64,000 nt of DNA from an uncultured Coriobacteriales bacterium (GCA_902464015.1 CABQHM010000006.1:12213-76212), one strand, 5' to 3'; counted from the first letter of the stretch, positions 6,961 to 16,755 are shown. Notes: generated from the letters alone by a model not told the origin. Made by a program: numbers and translations.

Positions 6961-9831
6961 ATGACACAAGAAAACATCGTCATCCGAGGTGCGCGCGAGC
7001 ACAACCTCAAGGACGTCTCGCTTGAGATTCCCCGCGACAAGCTCGTGGTCATCACGGGCCTTTCCGGTTCGGGCAAGAGCTCGCTGGCCTTCGACACCAT
7101 CTTCGCCGAGGGTCAGCGCCGCTACGTCGAGTCGCTCTCGAGCTATGCCCGCATGTTCTTGGGACAGATGGACAAGCCCGACGTCGACAGCATCGAGGGC
7201 CTGTCCCCGGCTGTCTCCATCGACCAGAAGACGACGTCGAAAAACCCCCGCTCCACCGTGGGCACGGTGACGGAAATCTATGACTACCTGCGACTTCTGT
7301 ACGCCCGCATCGGTACGCCGCACTGCCCTGAGTGCGGCCGTGTCATCGAGCGCCAGACGACCGACCAGGTCGCCGACAAGATCGCCCAGGCCGCTGCGGG
7401 TCGCAAGGCGCTGGTGCTCGCCCCTGTCGTGCGCGGCCGCAAGGGCGAGTACACGAAGCTTTTCGAGGACCTGCGCGCCGAGGGCTTTGCCCGTGTGCGT
7501 GTCGACGGCGAGGTCATCCGCCTCGACGACCAGGAAAGCGTGACGCTCGACAAGAAGTTCAAGCACACCATCGAGGTCGTTGTCGACCGTATCGCCGTCA
7601 AGGACGGGTCGCTGGGCCGCATCGCCCAGGCCGTCGAGACGGCGACGCGCCTGGCTCAGGGCAACGTCGCCGTGTGGCTCATGGAGGAAGGGGAGCGCCC
7701 CGGCGAGCTGCTCGAATACTCGCTTGCCCTGGCGTGCCCCCAGCATGGCCACTCCATCGACGACCTGCAGCCGCGTGACTTCTCGTTCAACGCCCCCTAC
7801 GGCGCGTGCCCCGAGTGCGACGGCCTGGGCGTCCATCGCGTCATCGACGTCGACCACCTGGTGAGCGCGCCCGACAAGCCCATCGGCCACGGCGCCCTGG
7901 GCAACATCTTCAACATGAGCAACTATTGGCCGCAGGTGCTCGACGCCGTTGCCGTCCATTTGGGCTACGACCCCGACGTGACCTGGAACGAGATTTCCCC
8001 AGACGCCCGCAAGGTGTTCATCGAGGGTCTGGGCGACAAGAAGATCGACGTTTCCTATCGTACGCTCGACGGGCGCGACACAGGCTGGCAGGCGACCTTC
8101 CCGGGCCTTGCGTACATTTTGATGACGCGCTACACCGAGTCGGACAACGAGAAGCTGCGTGAGCGCATCGAGCCGTTCATCATCGAGCAGCCCTGCTCCT
8201 CGTGCCACGGCGCCCGCCTCAAGCCCGAGATCCTTGCCGTCACGGTGGGCGACAAGTCCATCTACGACGTGTGCTGCATGTCCACAAGGGACGCCCTGGC
8301 ATTCTTCGAGGGCCTTACCCTGACCGAGCGCGAGAGCTTCATTGGTGCGCGCATCGTCAAGGAGATCGTGGAGCGCCTGCGCTTCCTGGTGGACGTGGGC
8401 CTGGGCTATCTCACGCTTGAGCGTTCCGCCACGACCCTTTCAGGCGGTGAGGCACAGCGCATCCGCCTGGCCACGCAGATCGGCGCCGGCCTCATGGGCG
8501 TGCTCTACATTCTCGACGAGCCCAGCATCGGCCTTCACCAGCGAGACAACGACCGCCTCATCGCCACGCTGCGCCACCTGCGCGACCTGGGCAACACGGT
8601 CGTGGTGGTGGAGCACGACGAGGACACCATCCGCGCGGCCGACTTCGTGGTGGACATGGGCCCGGGTGCCGGCGAACGCGGCGGACAAGTGGTCGCGGCC
8701 GGCACGCCCGCGCAGATTGCCGCCTCGTCTGAGTCGCTCACCGGTGCCTACCTGCGCGGATCGCGCATGATCGAGCTGCCCCAGGAGCGCCGCCACCCCG
8801 AGCGCGGATCCATCACGCTGCGCGGCGCCACCGCCAACAACCTCAAGGACGTCACCGTGAGCGTTCCCATCGGCACCCTCACGGTTGTGACGGGAGTCTC
8901 CGGTTCGGGCAAAAGCTCGCTGGTAACCGACACACTGGCCCCTGCGCTCACCAACGCCATCCAGCGCTCCATGCGTCCCGTCGGCCCCTACAAGGGCCTC
9001 GAGGGGCTCGAGCTCATCGACAAGGTCATCGACATCGACCAGACCCCCATCGGGCGCACGCCGCGCTCGAACCCCGCCACCTACATCGGCCTGTGGGACG
9101 ACCTGCGCAACCTCTTTGCGAGTGTCCCGGAGTCCAAGGCCCGCGGCTACGCCCCCGGTCGTTTCAGCTTCAACGTGTCGGGCGGCCGCTGCGAGGCGTG
9201 CAAGGGCGACGGCCAGATCAAGATCGAGATGCACTTCCTGCCCGACGTGTACGTGCCCTGCGAGCAGTGCGGCGGCAAGCGCTACAACCGCGAGACGCTC
9301 CAGGTGCTCTACCGCGGCAAGTCGATCTCCGACGTGCTCGAGATGACCGTGGAGGAGGCCCTCGTCTTCTTTGCGGCCATCCCCTCCATCAAGCGCAAGC
9401 TCCAGACTCTGCACGACGTGGGCCTGGGCTATGTGCGCCTGGGCCAGCCTGCCACGACGCTTTCGGGCGGCGAGGCGCAGCGCGTGAAGCTGGCCAAGGA
9501 GCTGCACCGCAGGCCGACAGGCAAGACGTTCTACATCCTTGACGAGCCTACCACGGGCCTGCACTTCGAGGACGTTCGCCAGCTTCTCATCGTGCTGCAG
9601 CGCCTTGTTGACGCCGGCAACACGGTGCTTGTCATCGAGCACAACCTCGACGTCATCAAAGTGGCCGACCATATCATCGACCTCGGCCCCGAGGGCGGCG
9701 ACGGCGGCGGCACGATTGTCGCGACCGGTACCCCCGAGGAGGTCTGCACGGTCCCCGAGAGCATCACGGGACGGTTCCTCGCGCCCATTCTCGAGCGCGA
9801 CCGCGCCCGCATGGAAGGACGTATGCAATGA
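6961..9831 (+). CDS. uvrA: UvrABC system protein A
   Basis: UvrA is the damage-sensing ABC-type ATPase dimer that loads UvrB. The 957-residue product has the normal length (E. coli 940). The first ATPase half has Walker A GLSGSGKSSLAFDT near residues 31-44; the second has GVSGSGKSSLVTDT. Two signatures LSGGEAQR are present, and LDEPSIGLHQRD and LDEPTTGLHFED are the two Walker B segments. Zinc-binding cysteines appear as CPECGR, CPECDG and the CEACKGDG...CEQCGGKRY pair. The ATG at 6961 follows AGAGGTG by 6 nt. The stop overlaps the next start (ATGA), so ybaK is translationally coupled. Confidence 0.97.
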   Translation: MTQENIVIRGAREHNLKDVSLEIPRDKLVVITGLSGSGKSSLAFDTIFAEGQRRYVESLSSYARMFLGQMDKPDVDSIEGLSPAVSIDQKTTSKNPRSTVGTVTEIYDYLRLLYARIGTPHCPECGRVIERQTTDQVADKIAQAAAGRKALVLAPVVRGRKGEYTKLFEDLRAEGFARVRVDGEVIRLDDQESVTLDKKFKHTIEVVVDRIAVKDGSLGRIAQAVETATRLAQGNVAVWLMEEGERPGELLEYSLALACPQHGHSIDDLQPRDFSFNAPYGACPECDGLGVHRVIDVDHLVSAPDKPIGHGALGNIFNMSNYWPQVLDAVAVHLGYDPDVTWNEISPDARKVFIEGLGDKKIDVSYRTLDGRDTGWQATFPGLAYILMTRYTESDNEKLRERIEPFIIEQPCSSCHGARLKPEILAVTVGDKSIYDVCCMSTRDALAFFEGLTLTERESFIGARIVKEIVERLRFLVDVGLGYLTLERSATTLSGGEAQRIRLATQIGAGLMGVLYILDEPSIGLHQRDNDRLIATLRHLRDLGNTVVVVEHDEDTIRAADFVVDMGPGAGERGGQVVAAGTPAQIAASSESLTGAYLRGSRMIELPQERRHPERGSITLRGATANNLKDVTVSVPIGTLTVVTGVSGSGKSSLVTDTLAPALTNAIQRSMRPVGPYKGLEGLELIDKVIDIDQTPIGRTPRSNPATYIGLWDDLRNLFASVPESKARGYAPGRFSFNVSGGRCEACKGDGQIKIEMHFLPDVYVPCEQCGGKRYNRETLQVLYRGKSISDVLEMTVEEALVFFAAIPSIKRKLQTLHDVGLGYVRLGQPATTLSGGEAQRVKLAKELHRRPTGKTFYILDEPTTGLHFEDVRQLLIVLQRLVDAGNTVLVIEHNLDVIKVADHIIDLGPEGGDGGGTIVATGTPEEVCTVPESITGRFLAPILERDRARMEGRMQ

Positions 9832-10334
9832 CGCGCGGCAAACGCGAGCAAGCAGGCTCGAAAACCAACGCCATGCGAGCGCTCGACAACGCGGGCATCG
9901 CCTATGAGTACCTTGCCTACGAGGTGGAAGACGAGACGAGCACGGGCATCGGCGTGCGCGTCGCGCTTGCCACGGGCGAGGACCCCGACGCCAGCTTCAA
10001 GACGCTCGTGTGCGTCTCGCCGCGCAAGACCTACTCAGTCTTCTGCATCCCCGTCGCCTGCGAGCTCGACCTCAAGAAGGCGGCGCGTGCGGCGGGCGAG
10101 AAGTCGCTGGCGCTGCTCAACTGGCATGACCTGCCGGCAGTGACCGGGTATGTGCGCGGCGGCACGTCGCCGCTGGGCATGAAGAAGGAGTTCCCCACGT
10201 TCATCGACGAGACCGCCCAGCTCTTTGACCGCATCTCAATCTCCGGCGGCAAGATTGGCGCGAAGCTTGTCTTGGACCCTGTGGAGCTTGCGAACTTCTG
10301 CCATGCGGCGTTTCTCGACTTGGTGGAGGGGTGA
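9828..10334 (+). CDS. ybaK: Cys-tRNA(Pro)/Cys-tRNA deacylase, YbaK/EbsC family
   Basis: YbaK-type enzymes hydrolyse mischarged Cys-tRNA(Pro), a translation quality-control step. The 168-residue protein has the family blocks FKTLVCVS with the lysine used in substrate binding, GGTSPLGMKKEFP, and ISISGGKIGAKLVLDP near the C-terminus. Its ATG overlaps the uvrA stop as ATGA, and the murJ start overlaps its own stop. Nothing links it functionally to uvrA beyond co-transcription. Confidence 0.93.
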   Translation: MTRGKREQAGSKTNAMRALDNAGIAYEYLAYEVEDETSTGIGVRVALATGEDPDASFKTLVCVSPRKTYSVFCIPVACELDLKKAARAAGEKSLALLNWHDLPAVTGYVRGGTSPLGMKKEFPTFIDETAQLFDRISISGGKIGAKLVLDPVELANFCHAAFLDLVEG

Positions 10335-12154
10335 TGCGGGTGTCGGAGCACGAGGAGTACGTACCCCGGCACATGAGGCCCGCGGGCGTCACGGAACCCG
10401 CGCCACAGCCTTCCTGCACCCCCGCGCATATGGGCGTTGCCGCGGGCACTGCCCCGGTGGCGGCTGGTTCGACGGCTGCCCCCGCCCACATGCGGGTCTC
10501 TGAGCAGCCTGCGAGCACGGCCTCGCCCGAGACGGAGTCGGAGTCCGACCGCCAGGCGCGCGTGGGCCGCTCGCAGCTTCTCATCAGCGTGTGCGTGGCC
10601 ATCTCGCGCATCACGGGCTTCATCCGCACATGGGCCATGGGCCTTGCGATGGGCACGACCCTGCTCAGCTCGTCGTACCAGGTGGCGTGCAACCTGCCCA
10701 ACCAGCTCTACGAGCTTGTCATGGGCGGCATGCTCGTGACGGCGTTTTTGCCCGTGTACGTGAGCCTGCGCAAACGCGAGGGCGAGGAGCGCGCCAACCA
10801 GTACGCAAGCACCCTCATGGGCATCGTCCTGGTCTTTTTGGGCGTCGTGGCGCTGCTTGCCACGCTTTTTGCCCCGCAGGTCGTGTGGACGCAGATGTTC
10901 TTCAGCTCTTCGGGCGACCGCGAGCTCGTTGTCTACTTCTTCCGGTTCTTCGCGGTGCAGCTGCTCTTCTACGGCGTGTCTGCGGTGGCGGGAGGCCTGC
11001 TCAACTCGCGCAGCGACTACTTCTGGAGCTCGGCGGCGCCCATCGCCAACAACATCGTCGTCATCTTTGCGATGTTCGTGTACTACTTTGTGTCGGCCGA
11101 CAACCCCGACTTCGCCAAGCTCGTGCTGGCCGTGGGAACGCCTTTGGGCGTGTTTGTGCAGATGGCGATGCAGGTGCCTGCGCTTGCCAAGAACGGCGTG
11201 CATCTCAGGCCGTGGCGCATCAACCTGCACGACCCCGCCCTGCGTGAGACGCTTGCGTTGGGCATCCCCACCATCGTCGTGACACTGTGCTCGTTTGCCA
11301 CGGTGAGCGTGCAGAACGCCGCCGCCATGGCGGTGAGCGACGCAGGGTCGTCGGTGCTCTACTATGCGCGCCAGTGGTTCACGCTGCCGTATGCGTTCCT
11401 TGCGGTGCCCGTCACCACGACGCTGTTTACCGAGCTTGCGGGCATGGTCGCCGACCGCGACGATGCCGCGGTGCGTCGCACCATCGTCTCGGGCACCCAG
11501 CAGAACTTCTTCTCGATGGTGCCGTTCATGCTCTACCTCATCGTGTTTGCCGTGCCGCTCGTGTCACTCTTCCGCGCGGGCAGTTTCGACTGGACGAGTG
11601 TGAGCCTCGTGAGCGGCTATCTTGCCGTCATGGCGCTGAGCCTGCCGTTCTATGCATGCTTCCTGTTCATGCAGAAGGTCTTCAGCGCGCTGCGTGCCAT
11701 GAAGCAGTATGCGGTGTGCAACCTCGTCGTTTCGGTCGTCCAGGTCGTGCTCACTATCGTGTTGTGCCTGGGCGCCGGTTCCTGGGGCGGCTTTGGCCTG
11801 GCCGGCGTCGCCGTCGCCCAGATAGCGTTCTTCGTCTTGGGCACCGTGTGGTGCTACGCCTACCTGAGCAAGCGTCTGGGCGGCATCGGACTGGGGACGC
11901 TTGTGGGGTCGTTTATGTCCTCGCTTCTCGTGGGCGCCGCCGGCGCCGCCGTGGGCGCGGTGTTGCTCTGGGCGCTTCAGGCCTTCGTCATGCCCATCGA
12001 GGCTGGCGGCATTCCCTGGGCGCTCGCGTGCATCGTGGTGGGCGGCCTTGCAAGTCTTGTCGTGACCTATGGCCTGGGCGTGGTGCTCCATGTCCCCGGC
12101 AGTGCGTTCATCGGCCGTATCGTGGCCCGATTCCTTCCGAGAAAGGCAAACTAG
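10334..12154 (+). CDS. murJ: Lipid II flippase MurJ (MviN), with N-terminal extension
   Basis: MurJ flips the undecaprenyl-linked peptidoglycan precursor across the membrane. The 606-residue protein has the MOP-superfamily start RVGRSQLLISVCVAISRITG, about 14 hydrophobic segments, and the internal charged loops expected of the family. The first ~75 residues are a Pro/Ala-rich hydrophilic extension absent from standard MurJ, containing MRVSE twice and repeated P-A-H-M motifs. The start is either ATG 10334 or GTG 10331; both overlap the ybaK stop behind GGAGGG. An ATG further down, at the second MRVSE, would give a normal-length protein but has no visible ribosome site. Confidence 0.92.
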   Translation: MRVSEHEEYVPRHMRPAGVTEPAPQPSCTPAHMGVAAGTAPVAAGSTAAPAHMRVSEQPASTASPETESESDRQARVGRSQLLISVCVAISRITGFIRTWAMGLAMGTTLLSSSYQVACNLPNQLYELVMGGMLVTAFLPVYVSLRKREGEERANQYASTLMGIVLVFLGVVALLATLFAPQVVWTQMFFSSSGDRELVVYFFRFFAVQLLFYGVSAVAGGLLNSRSDYFWSSAAPIANNIVVIFAMFVYYFVSADNPDFAKLVLAVGTPLGVFVQMAMQVPALAKNGVHLRPWRINLHDPALRETLALGIPTIVVTLCSFATVSVQNAAAMAVSDAGSSVLYYARQWFTLPYAFLAVPVTTTLFTELAGMVADRDDAAVRRTIVSGTQQNFFSMVPFMLYLIVFAVPLVSLFRAGSFDWTSVSLVSGYLAVMALSLPFYACFLFMQKVFSALRAMKQYAVCNLVVSVVQVVLTIVLCLGAGSWGGFGLAGVAVAQIAFFVLGTVWCYAYLSKRLGGIGLGTLVGSFMSSLLVGAAGAAVGAVLLWALQAFVMPIEAGGIPWALACIVVGGLASLVVTYGLGVVLHVPGSAFIGRIVARFLPRKAN

Positions 12155-12155
12155 C

Positions 12156-13970
12156 GTGGGCGTTCTCATCAGCTGCGAAGACGTAAGTTTGGAATACCCC
12201 ACCCGCCGCGTGCTCACCGGGCTCAGCCTGGGTGTCGCCGAGGGCGACTGCACGGGTATCGTGGGCAAGAACGGCGACGGCAAGTCGACGCTGCTCAACA
12301 TCGTCTCTGGGCTCCTGGAGCCCGACACGGGCCGCGTCACCATGAGGCGCGGCACGCGTGTGGGCGTGCTCGGGCAGAAGGACTCCCTGCCCGACGACGC
12401 CACGGTGGGGGAGTGCGTCGTGGGAGACGCACCCGAACACGAGTGGGCCTCCGACCCCAAGACGCGCGCCATCGTCGCCGCCCTCATTGGCGACGTCGCC
12501 TGGGACGCGCGTGTGGGGTCGCTTTCCGGCGGCCAGCGCCGCCGCGTCGACTTGGCGCGCCTGCTTGTGGGCGACTGGGACATCCTTGCCCTCGACGAGC
12601 CCACGAACCACCTCGACATGCGCACCATCCGCTGGCTCGCCGCCCACCTCAACGCTCGCTGGCCTCAGGGCACCGGCGCCTTGCTCGTGGTCACGCACGA
12701 CCGCTGGTTCCTCGACGAGGTGTGCCTATCCATGTGGGAGGTGCACGACGGTATCGTGGACCCCTTTGAGGGCGGCTACTCCGCCTACATCCAGCAGCGT
12801 CTCGAGCGCGACCGTCAGGCGCGCGCCATTGAGGACCGCAGGCAGAACCTGCTGCGCAAGGAGCTTGCATGGCTGGCTCGCGGCCCGCAGGCCAGGGCGT
12901 GCAAGCCCAAGTTCCGCACCAAGGCGGCCCATGAGCTGATTGACGACGTGCCGCCCATGCGCAACTCAATTGAGCTGCACCGTCTGGCCGTGAGCCGCTT
13001 GGGCAAGCAGGTCTTCGAGCTCAAGAACGTCACGGTGGACTTTGGGGACAAGAGAGTCCTCGACGACGTGAACTGGCTTATTGGCCCGGGTGACCGCTAC
13101 GGCATCCTCGGCGCCAACGGGGCGGGCAAGACGACGCTGCTCTCCATTCTCACCGGCCGCCTCGCTCCTACCTCGGGCACGGTGAAGATCGGCAAGTCCG
13201 TGAAGTGCGCGGTGCTCTCCCAGCGCCTTGACGAGCTCCTTGCCCATACCGGTGAGACGGTGCGCGAGGTGCTTGCGGGTCTCAAGAATCGTTACACAAT
13301 CAATGGCAAGGAGTACACGCCTACGCAGCTGCTTGAAAACATCGGCTTCGAGCCCGGTCAGCAGCTCACGCGCGTGGAGGAGCTCTCCGGTGGCCAGCAG
13401 CGCCGCTTGCAGCTCATGCTCGTGCTTTTGAGCGAGCCCAACGTCCTTGTTCTCGACGAGCCTGGCAACGACATGGACACCGACATGCTTGCCATCCTTG
13501 AGGACCTGCTCGACTCCTGGCCCGGCACCCTCATCCTTGTGACGCACGACCGCTATCTCATGGAGCGCGTGACCGACAACCAGTACATGGTCATGGACGG
13601 TAAGCTCACCCATGTTCCCGGCGGCGTTGACGAGTTCCTTGAGAAGCTCGACGCACATGAGCGCGCCGCAAGCGCGAAGGCTTCCAGTGCCGCGCCGAGC
13701 TCGTCGGCTGCAAAGGCGGTGTCCTCCGAGGCGCAAAGTGGCCTCAGCCAGTCCGATATCTATCGTCTGCGCAAGCAGCTCTCGAGCATCGAGCGCAAGA
13801 TGGACACGCAAAACGAGCGCGTCGCCGCCCTGCAGGAGCAGATGATGGGCTTGCCCGCATCTGACTTCGAGGGCCTGGGCAAGCTGCAGTCGCAGGTGGA
13901 CGCTTGCAAGGACCAAATCGACTCTCTTGAGATGGAATGGCTTGAAATTCAAGAACAGCTCGGGGAGTGA
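12156..13970 (+). CDS. uup: ABC-F ATPase, Uup-like
   Basis: ABC-F proteins are soluble twin-ATPase proteins that act on ribosomes or branched DNA rather than as transporters. The 604-residue protein has a first domain with Walker A GKNGDGKST, signature LSGGQRRR and LALDEPTNHLD. The second domain has GANGAGKTT, LSGGQQRR and LVLDEPGNDMD. A charged C-terminal helical region of about 90 residues (KMDTQNERVAALQEQM) looks like the Uup coiled-coil domain. The second Walker B departs from EPTNHLD, as in Uup, which has EPTNDLD there. No membrane segment is present. The GTG at 12156 lies 1 nt after the murJ stop, with GAAAGG upstream. Confidence 0.85.
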   Translation: MGVLISCEDVSLEYPTRRVLTGLSLGVAEGDCTGIVGKNGDGKSTLLNIVSGLLEPDTGRVTMRRGTRVGVLGQKDSLPDDATVGECVVGDAPEHEWASDPKTRAIVAALIGDVAWDARVGSLSGGQRRRVDLARLLVGDWDILALDEPTNHLDMRTIRWLAAHLNARWPQGTGALLVVTHDRWFLDEVCLSMWEVHDGIVDPFEGGYSAYIQQRLERDRQARAIEDRRQNLLRKELAWLARGPQARACKPKFRTKAAHELIDDVPPMRNSIELHRLAVSRLGKQVFELKNVTVDFGDKRVLDDVNWLIGPGDRYGILGANGAGKTTLLSILTGRLAPTSGTVKIGKSVKCAVLSQRLDELLAHTGETVREVLAGLKNRYTINGKEYTPTQLLENIGFEPGQQLTRVEELSGGQQRRLQLMLVLLSEPNVLVLDEPGNDMDTDMLAILEDLLDSWPGTLILVTHDRYLMERVTDNQYMVMDGKLTHVPGGVDEFLEKLDAHERAASAKASSAAPSSSAAKAVSSEAQSGLSQSDIYRLRKQLSSIERKMDTQNERVAALQEQMMGLPASDFEGLGKLQSQVDACKDQIDSLEMEWLEIQEQLGE

Positions 13971-13996
13971 GGAATCCCAAGAGAGGGCCCCTGGCG

Positions 13997-14002
13997 TACA
14001 AT
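13997..14002 (+). promoter_or_regulatory. -10-like hexamer upstream of fumC
   Basis: TACAAT lies 37 nt before the fumC ATG in the 68-bp gap after uup. No good -35 is found at 16-18 bp, so this is a weak promoter call. The same hexamer occurs before pyrE and the acyl-CoA ligase gene. Confidence 0.35.
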
Positions 14003-14038
14003 AAGAATTTGCCCTGCTCCTTCGACTGAGAGGAAAGC

Positions 14039-15412
14039 ATGCAGCAAGAACAGTTTCGCGTAGAGCACGATTCCATGGGTGACATGCAGGTGCCGGCAGA
14101 AGCCCTGTGGGGTGCGCAGACCCAGCGCAGCTACCAGAACTTCCGCATCGGCACCGAGACGATGCCCGTCGAGATCGTGCGGGCGTTCGCCATCCTCAAG
14201 AAGGCGGCGGCTCAGGCCAACGTCGAGCTTGGCGTGCTGCCCTGCCGTGCCGGCGAGCTCATTTCGCAAGCATGTGATGAGATTCTTGCCGGCAAGCTTG
14301 ACGGGGAGTTCCCGCTCAAGGTGTGGCAGACGGGTTCGGGCACGCAGTCCAACATGAACGTCAACGAGGTTGTCGCCAACCGCGGCAACCAGATTGCCGG
14401 CGAGCGCGTGCTTCACCCCAACGACTCGGTTAACCGCTCCCAGTCCTCCAATGACACGTTTCCCACGGCGCTGCACATCGCCTGCGTTCTTGCGGTGCGC
14501 GACGCGGTACTTCCTGCCGTGAAGTCGCTTGCTGCTACGCTTGAGCGCGTTGCGGCCGAGCATGAGGGTGTCGTCAAATGCGGCCGCACCCACTTGCAGG
14601 ACGCCGTGCCGATTGCCTTTTCCCAGGAGGTCAGGGGTTGGGTCGGCTTGCTGCAGAACAGCGCCGAGCAGCTCGAGCTTTCCCTTGCGCCCATGCGCAA
14701 GCTCGCTTTGGGCGGCACTGCCGTGGGCACTGGCCTCAATGCTCCCGCCGGCTTTGACAAGCTTTCGGCCGCGAAGATTGCCGAGCTTACCGGCGAGCCC
14801 TTTGTGAGCGACCCCAACAAGTTCGCCGCGCTTTCGGGCAAGGACGCAGTCGCGTTCTCCCACGGTGCGCTGCGCGGCCTGGCTGCCAACCTGATGAAGA
14901 TCGCCAACGATGTTCGTTGGCTGGCATCGGGCCCGCGCCTTGGCCTGGGCGAGATTACGATCCCCGCCAACGAACCTGGCAGCTCCATCATGCCCGGCAA
15001 GGTGAACCCCACGCAGTGCGAGGCCGTCACCATGGTGGCGGTGCAGGTCATGGGCAATGACGCCACCATCGGTTTTGCCGCGAGCCAGGGCAACTTCGAG
15101 CTCAATGTGTTCATGCCTGTCATTGCGTACAACTACCTTCAGTCGGCTCGCCTGCTTGCCGACGTCATCCGTTCTTTCGAGGTCAACTGTGCATGCGGCA
15201 TCGAGGCGCGTCGCGACAAGATGGACGCCAACCTGCACAACTCGCTCATGCTCGTGACCTGCCTCAACCCCTACATCGGCTACGAGAACGCCGCCAAAGT
15301 GGCGAAGTCCGCGTTTGCAAACGGCACCAGCCTCAAAGAGGCCTGCATTGGCCTAGGTTTTATGACTGCTGAGGAATTCGACAAGGTTTTCAAACCAGAG
15401 GAGATGATCTAG
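14039..15412 (+). CDS. fumC: Class II fumarate hydratase
   Basis: Fumarase interconverts fumarate and L-malate. The 457-residue length is typical for the oxygen-stable class II enzyme. Visible motifs are TGSGTQSNMNVNEV near residue 100, SSNDTFPTALHI, KCGRTHLQDAVPI with the catalytic His region, and the superfamily signature GSSIMPGKVNPTQCE. AGAGGA lies just before the ATG. The malic enzyme gene starts 1 nt after its stop, making a fumarate-malate-pyruvate unit. Aspartase is the main alternative in this superfamily, but length and motifs favour fumarase. Confidence 0.93.
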   Translation: MQQEQFRVEHDSMGDMQVPAEALWGAQTQRSYQNFRIGTETMPVEIVRAFAILKKAAAQANVELGVLPCRAGELISQACDEILAGKLDGEFPLKVWQTGSGTQSNMNVNEVVANRGNQIAGERVLHPNDSVNRSQSSNDTFPTALHIACVLAVRDAVLPAVKSLAATLERVAAEHEGVVKCGRTHLQDAVPIAFSQEVRGWVGLLQNSAEQLELSLAPMRKLALGGTAVGTGLNAPAGFDKLSAAKIAELTGEPFVSDPNKFAALSGKDAVAFSHGALRGLAANLMKIANDVRWLASGPRLGLGEITIPANEPGSSIMPGKVNPTQCEAVTMVAVQVMGNDATIGFAASQGNFELNVFMPVIAYNYLQSARLLADVIRSFEVNCACGIEARRDKMDANLHNSLMLVTCLNPYIGYENAAKVAKSAFANGTSLKEACIGLGFMTAEEFDKVFKPEEMI

Positions 15413-15413
15413 C

Positions 15414-16562
15414 GTGAACGTAAGCGAGGAGAGCCTGAAGCTTCACGAGGAGATGCGCGGCAAGATCGAGGTGTGCGCCCGCAAGCATATCGAGAGCGCT
15501 GAGGATCTGTCGCTGCTCTACACGCCCGGCGTTGCCGAGCCCTGCCGCGCCATCAACAAGGACTACCAGAAGTCCTGGGAACTCACCCGCCGCAACAACC
15601 TTGTGGCTGTCATCACCGACGGCACCGCTGTTCTCGGTCTTGGTGACATCGGCCCTGCCGCCGGCATGCCCGTCATGGAGGGTAAGTGCGTCCTGTTCAA
15701 GGAGTTCGGCGATGTCGACGCCTTCCCCCTGTGCATCGACTCCAAGGACACCGACGAGATCGTGCGCACCATTCAGCTCATCTCCAAGTCGTTTGGCGGC
15801 ATCAACCTCGAGGACATTTCGGCTCCTCGCTGCTTCGAGATCGAGCGTCGCCTCAAGGAGGTCTGCGACATCCCCGTCTTCCACGACGACCAGCATGGCA
15901 CTGCCATCGTGACCTCCGCCGCCATGCTCAACGCCATGAAGGTAACGGGCAAGAAGATGGGCGAGATGACCATCGTCATCAACGGTGCCGGCGCGGCTGG
16001 CATCGCCATCGGTGAGCTCATGCTGCACATGGGCTTCGGCGAGGTCATCCTGTGCGACTCCAAGGGTATCGTGTGCGAGGGCGACCCGCGCCTTAACGCC
16101 GCCAAGGCCGAGATGGCCAAGGTCACGAACCGCAAGCATCTCACCGGTACCTTGGCTGACGCTCTCCAGGGCGCTGACGCCTTCGTGGGCGTGTCTGCCG
16201 CCAACGTCGTGAGCCGCGAGATGGTCGCCTCCATGAACAACGGCATCGTCTTCGCCATGGCCAACCCCGTGCCCGAGATCATGCCTGACGAGGCCAAGGC
16301 CGGCGGCGCCGCTGTTGTGGGCACCGGTCGCTCCGACTTCCCCAACCAGATCAACAACGTGCTCGTGTTCCCCGGCATCTTCAAGGGCGCCCTGGCTGCA
16401 CACGCTCCCCAGATCACCGAGGAGATGGAGATCAAGGCCGCTTACGCTATCGCCGACCTTGTGACTCCCGAGCAGCTCAACGCTGACTATGTCATTCCCA
16501 GCGCGCTTGATAAGACCGTCGCCGCCGCTGTGGCCCAGGCTGTTGCTTCCTGCGTGAAGTAG
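15414..16562 (+). CDS. NAD(P)-dependent malic enzyme (short form)
   Basis: This enzyme oxidatively decarboxylates malate to pyruvate. The 382-residue protein lacks the C-terminal phosphotransacetylase-like domain of MaeB. It shows YTPGVAEPC, the catalytic region ITDGTAVLGLGDIGP, metal-binding HDDQHGTA, and the nucleotide-binding GAGAAGIAI; MANPVPEI and GTGRSDFPNQINN follow. The GTG start at 15414 is 1 nt from the fumC stop, with GGAG upstream. NAD versus NADP preference cannot be read from the sequence. A strong terminator follows. Confidence 0.92.
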   Translation: MNVSEESLKLHEEMRGKIEVCARKHIESAEDLSLLYTPGVAEPCRAINKDYQKSWELTRRNNLVAVITDGTAVLGLGDIGPAAGMPVMEGKCVLFKEFGDVDAFPLCIDSKDTDEIVRTIQLISKSFGGINLEDISAPRCFEIERRLKEVCDIPVFHDDQHGTAIVTSAAMLNAMKVTGKKMGEMTIVINGAGAAGIAIGELMLHMGFGEVILCDSKGIVCEGDPRLNAAKAEMAKVTNRKHLTGTLADALQGADAFVGVSAANVVSREMVASMNNGIVFAMANPVPEIMPDEAKAGGAAVVGTGRSDFPNQINNVLVFPGIFKGALAAHAPQITEEMEIKAAYAIADLVTPEQLNADYVIPSALDKTVAAAVAQAVASCVK

Positions 16563-16606
16563 GAGATATTGCCTACTTGAAGCCAACCTGGTAAAGGTTG
16601 CATTGA

Positions 16607-16643
16607 AGACCCGCCGAGTAGTTTCGCTTGGCGGGTCTTTTTT
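16607..16643 (+). terminator. Rho-independent terminator after malic enzyme gene
   Basis: AGACCCGCC at 16607-16615 pairs with GGCGGGTCT at 16630-16638, followed by a T-run to 16643. This is a standard intrinsic terminator. Confidence 0.92.
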
Positions 16644-16687
16644 GTCTTACTGCGGATGAACATGGTATTTACCTGGCTGATTCATAT

Positions 16688-16711
16688 ATATGTATAGGCA
16701 TATATACATAT
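16688..16711. other. AT-rich dyad in convergent intergenic region
   Basis: ATATGTATA at 16688-16696 is the inverted complement of TATACATAT-type sequence at 16703-16711, with a 6-nt spacer. It sits in an AT-rich island between the terminators of two convergent genes. Its role is unknown; it may be a protein-binding or DNA-melting site, or chance in AT-rich DNA. Confidence 0.3.
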
Positions 16712-16755
16712 TGCAAAGCTGGTTCAATCATTCCAAGATGGTGTGGGCACTGCAA

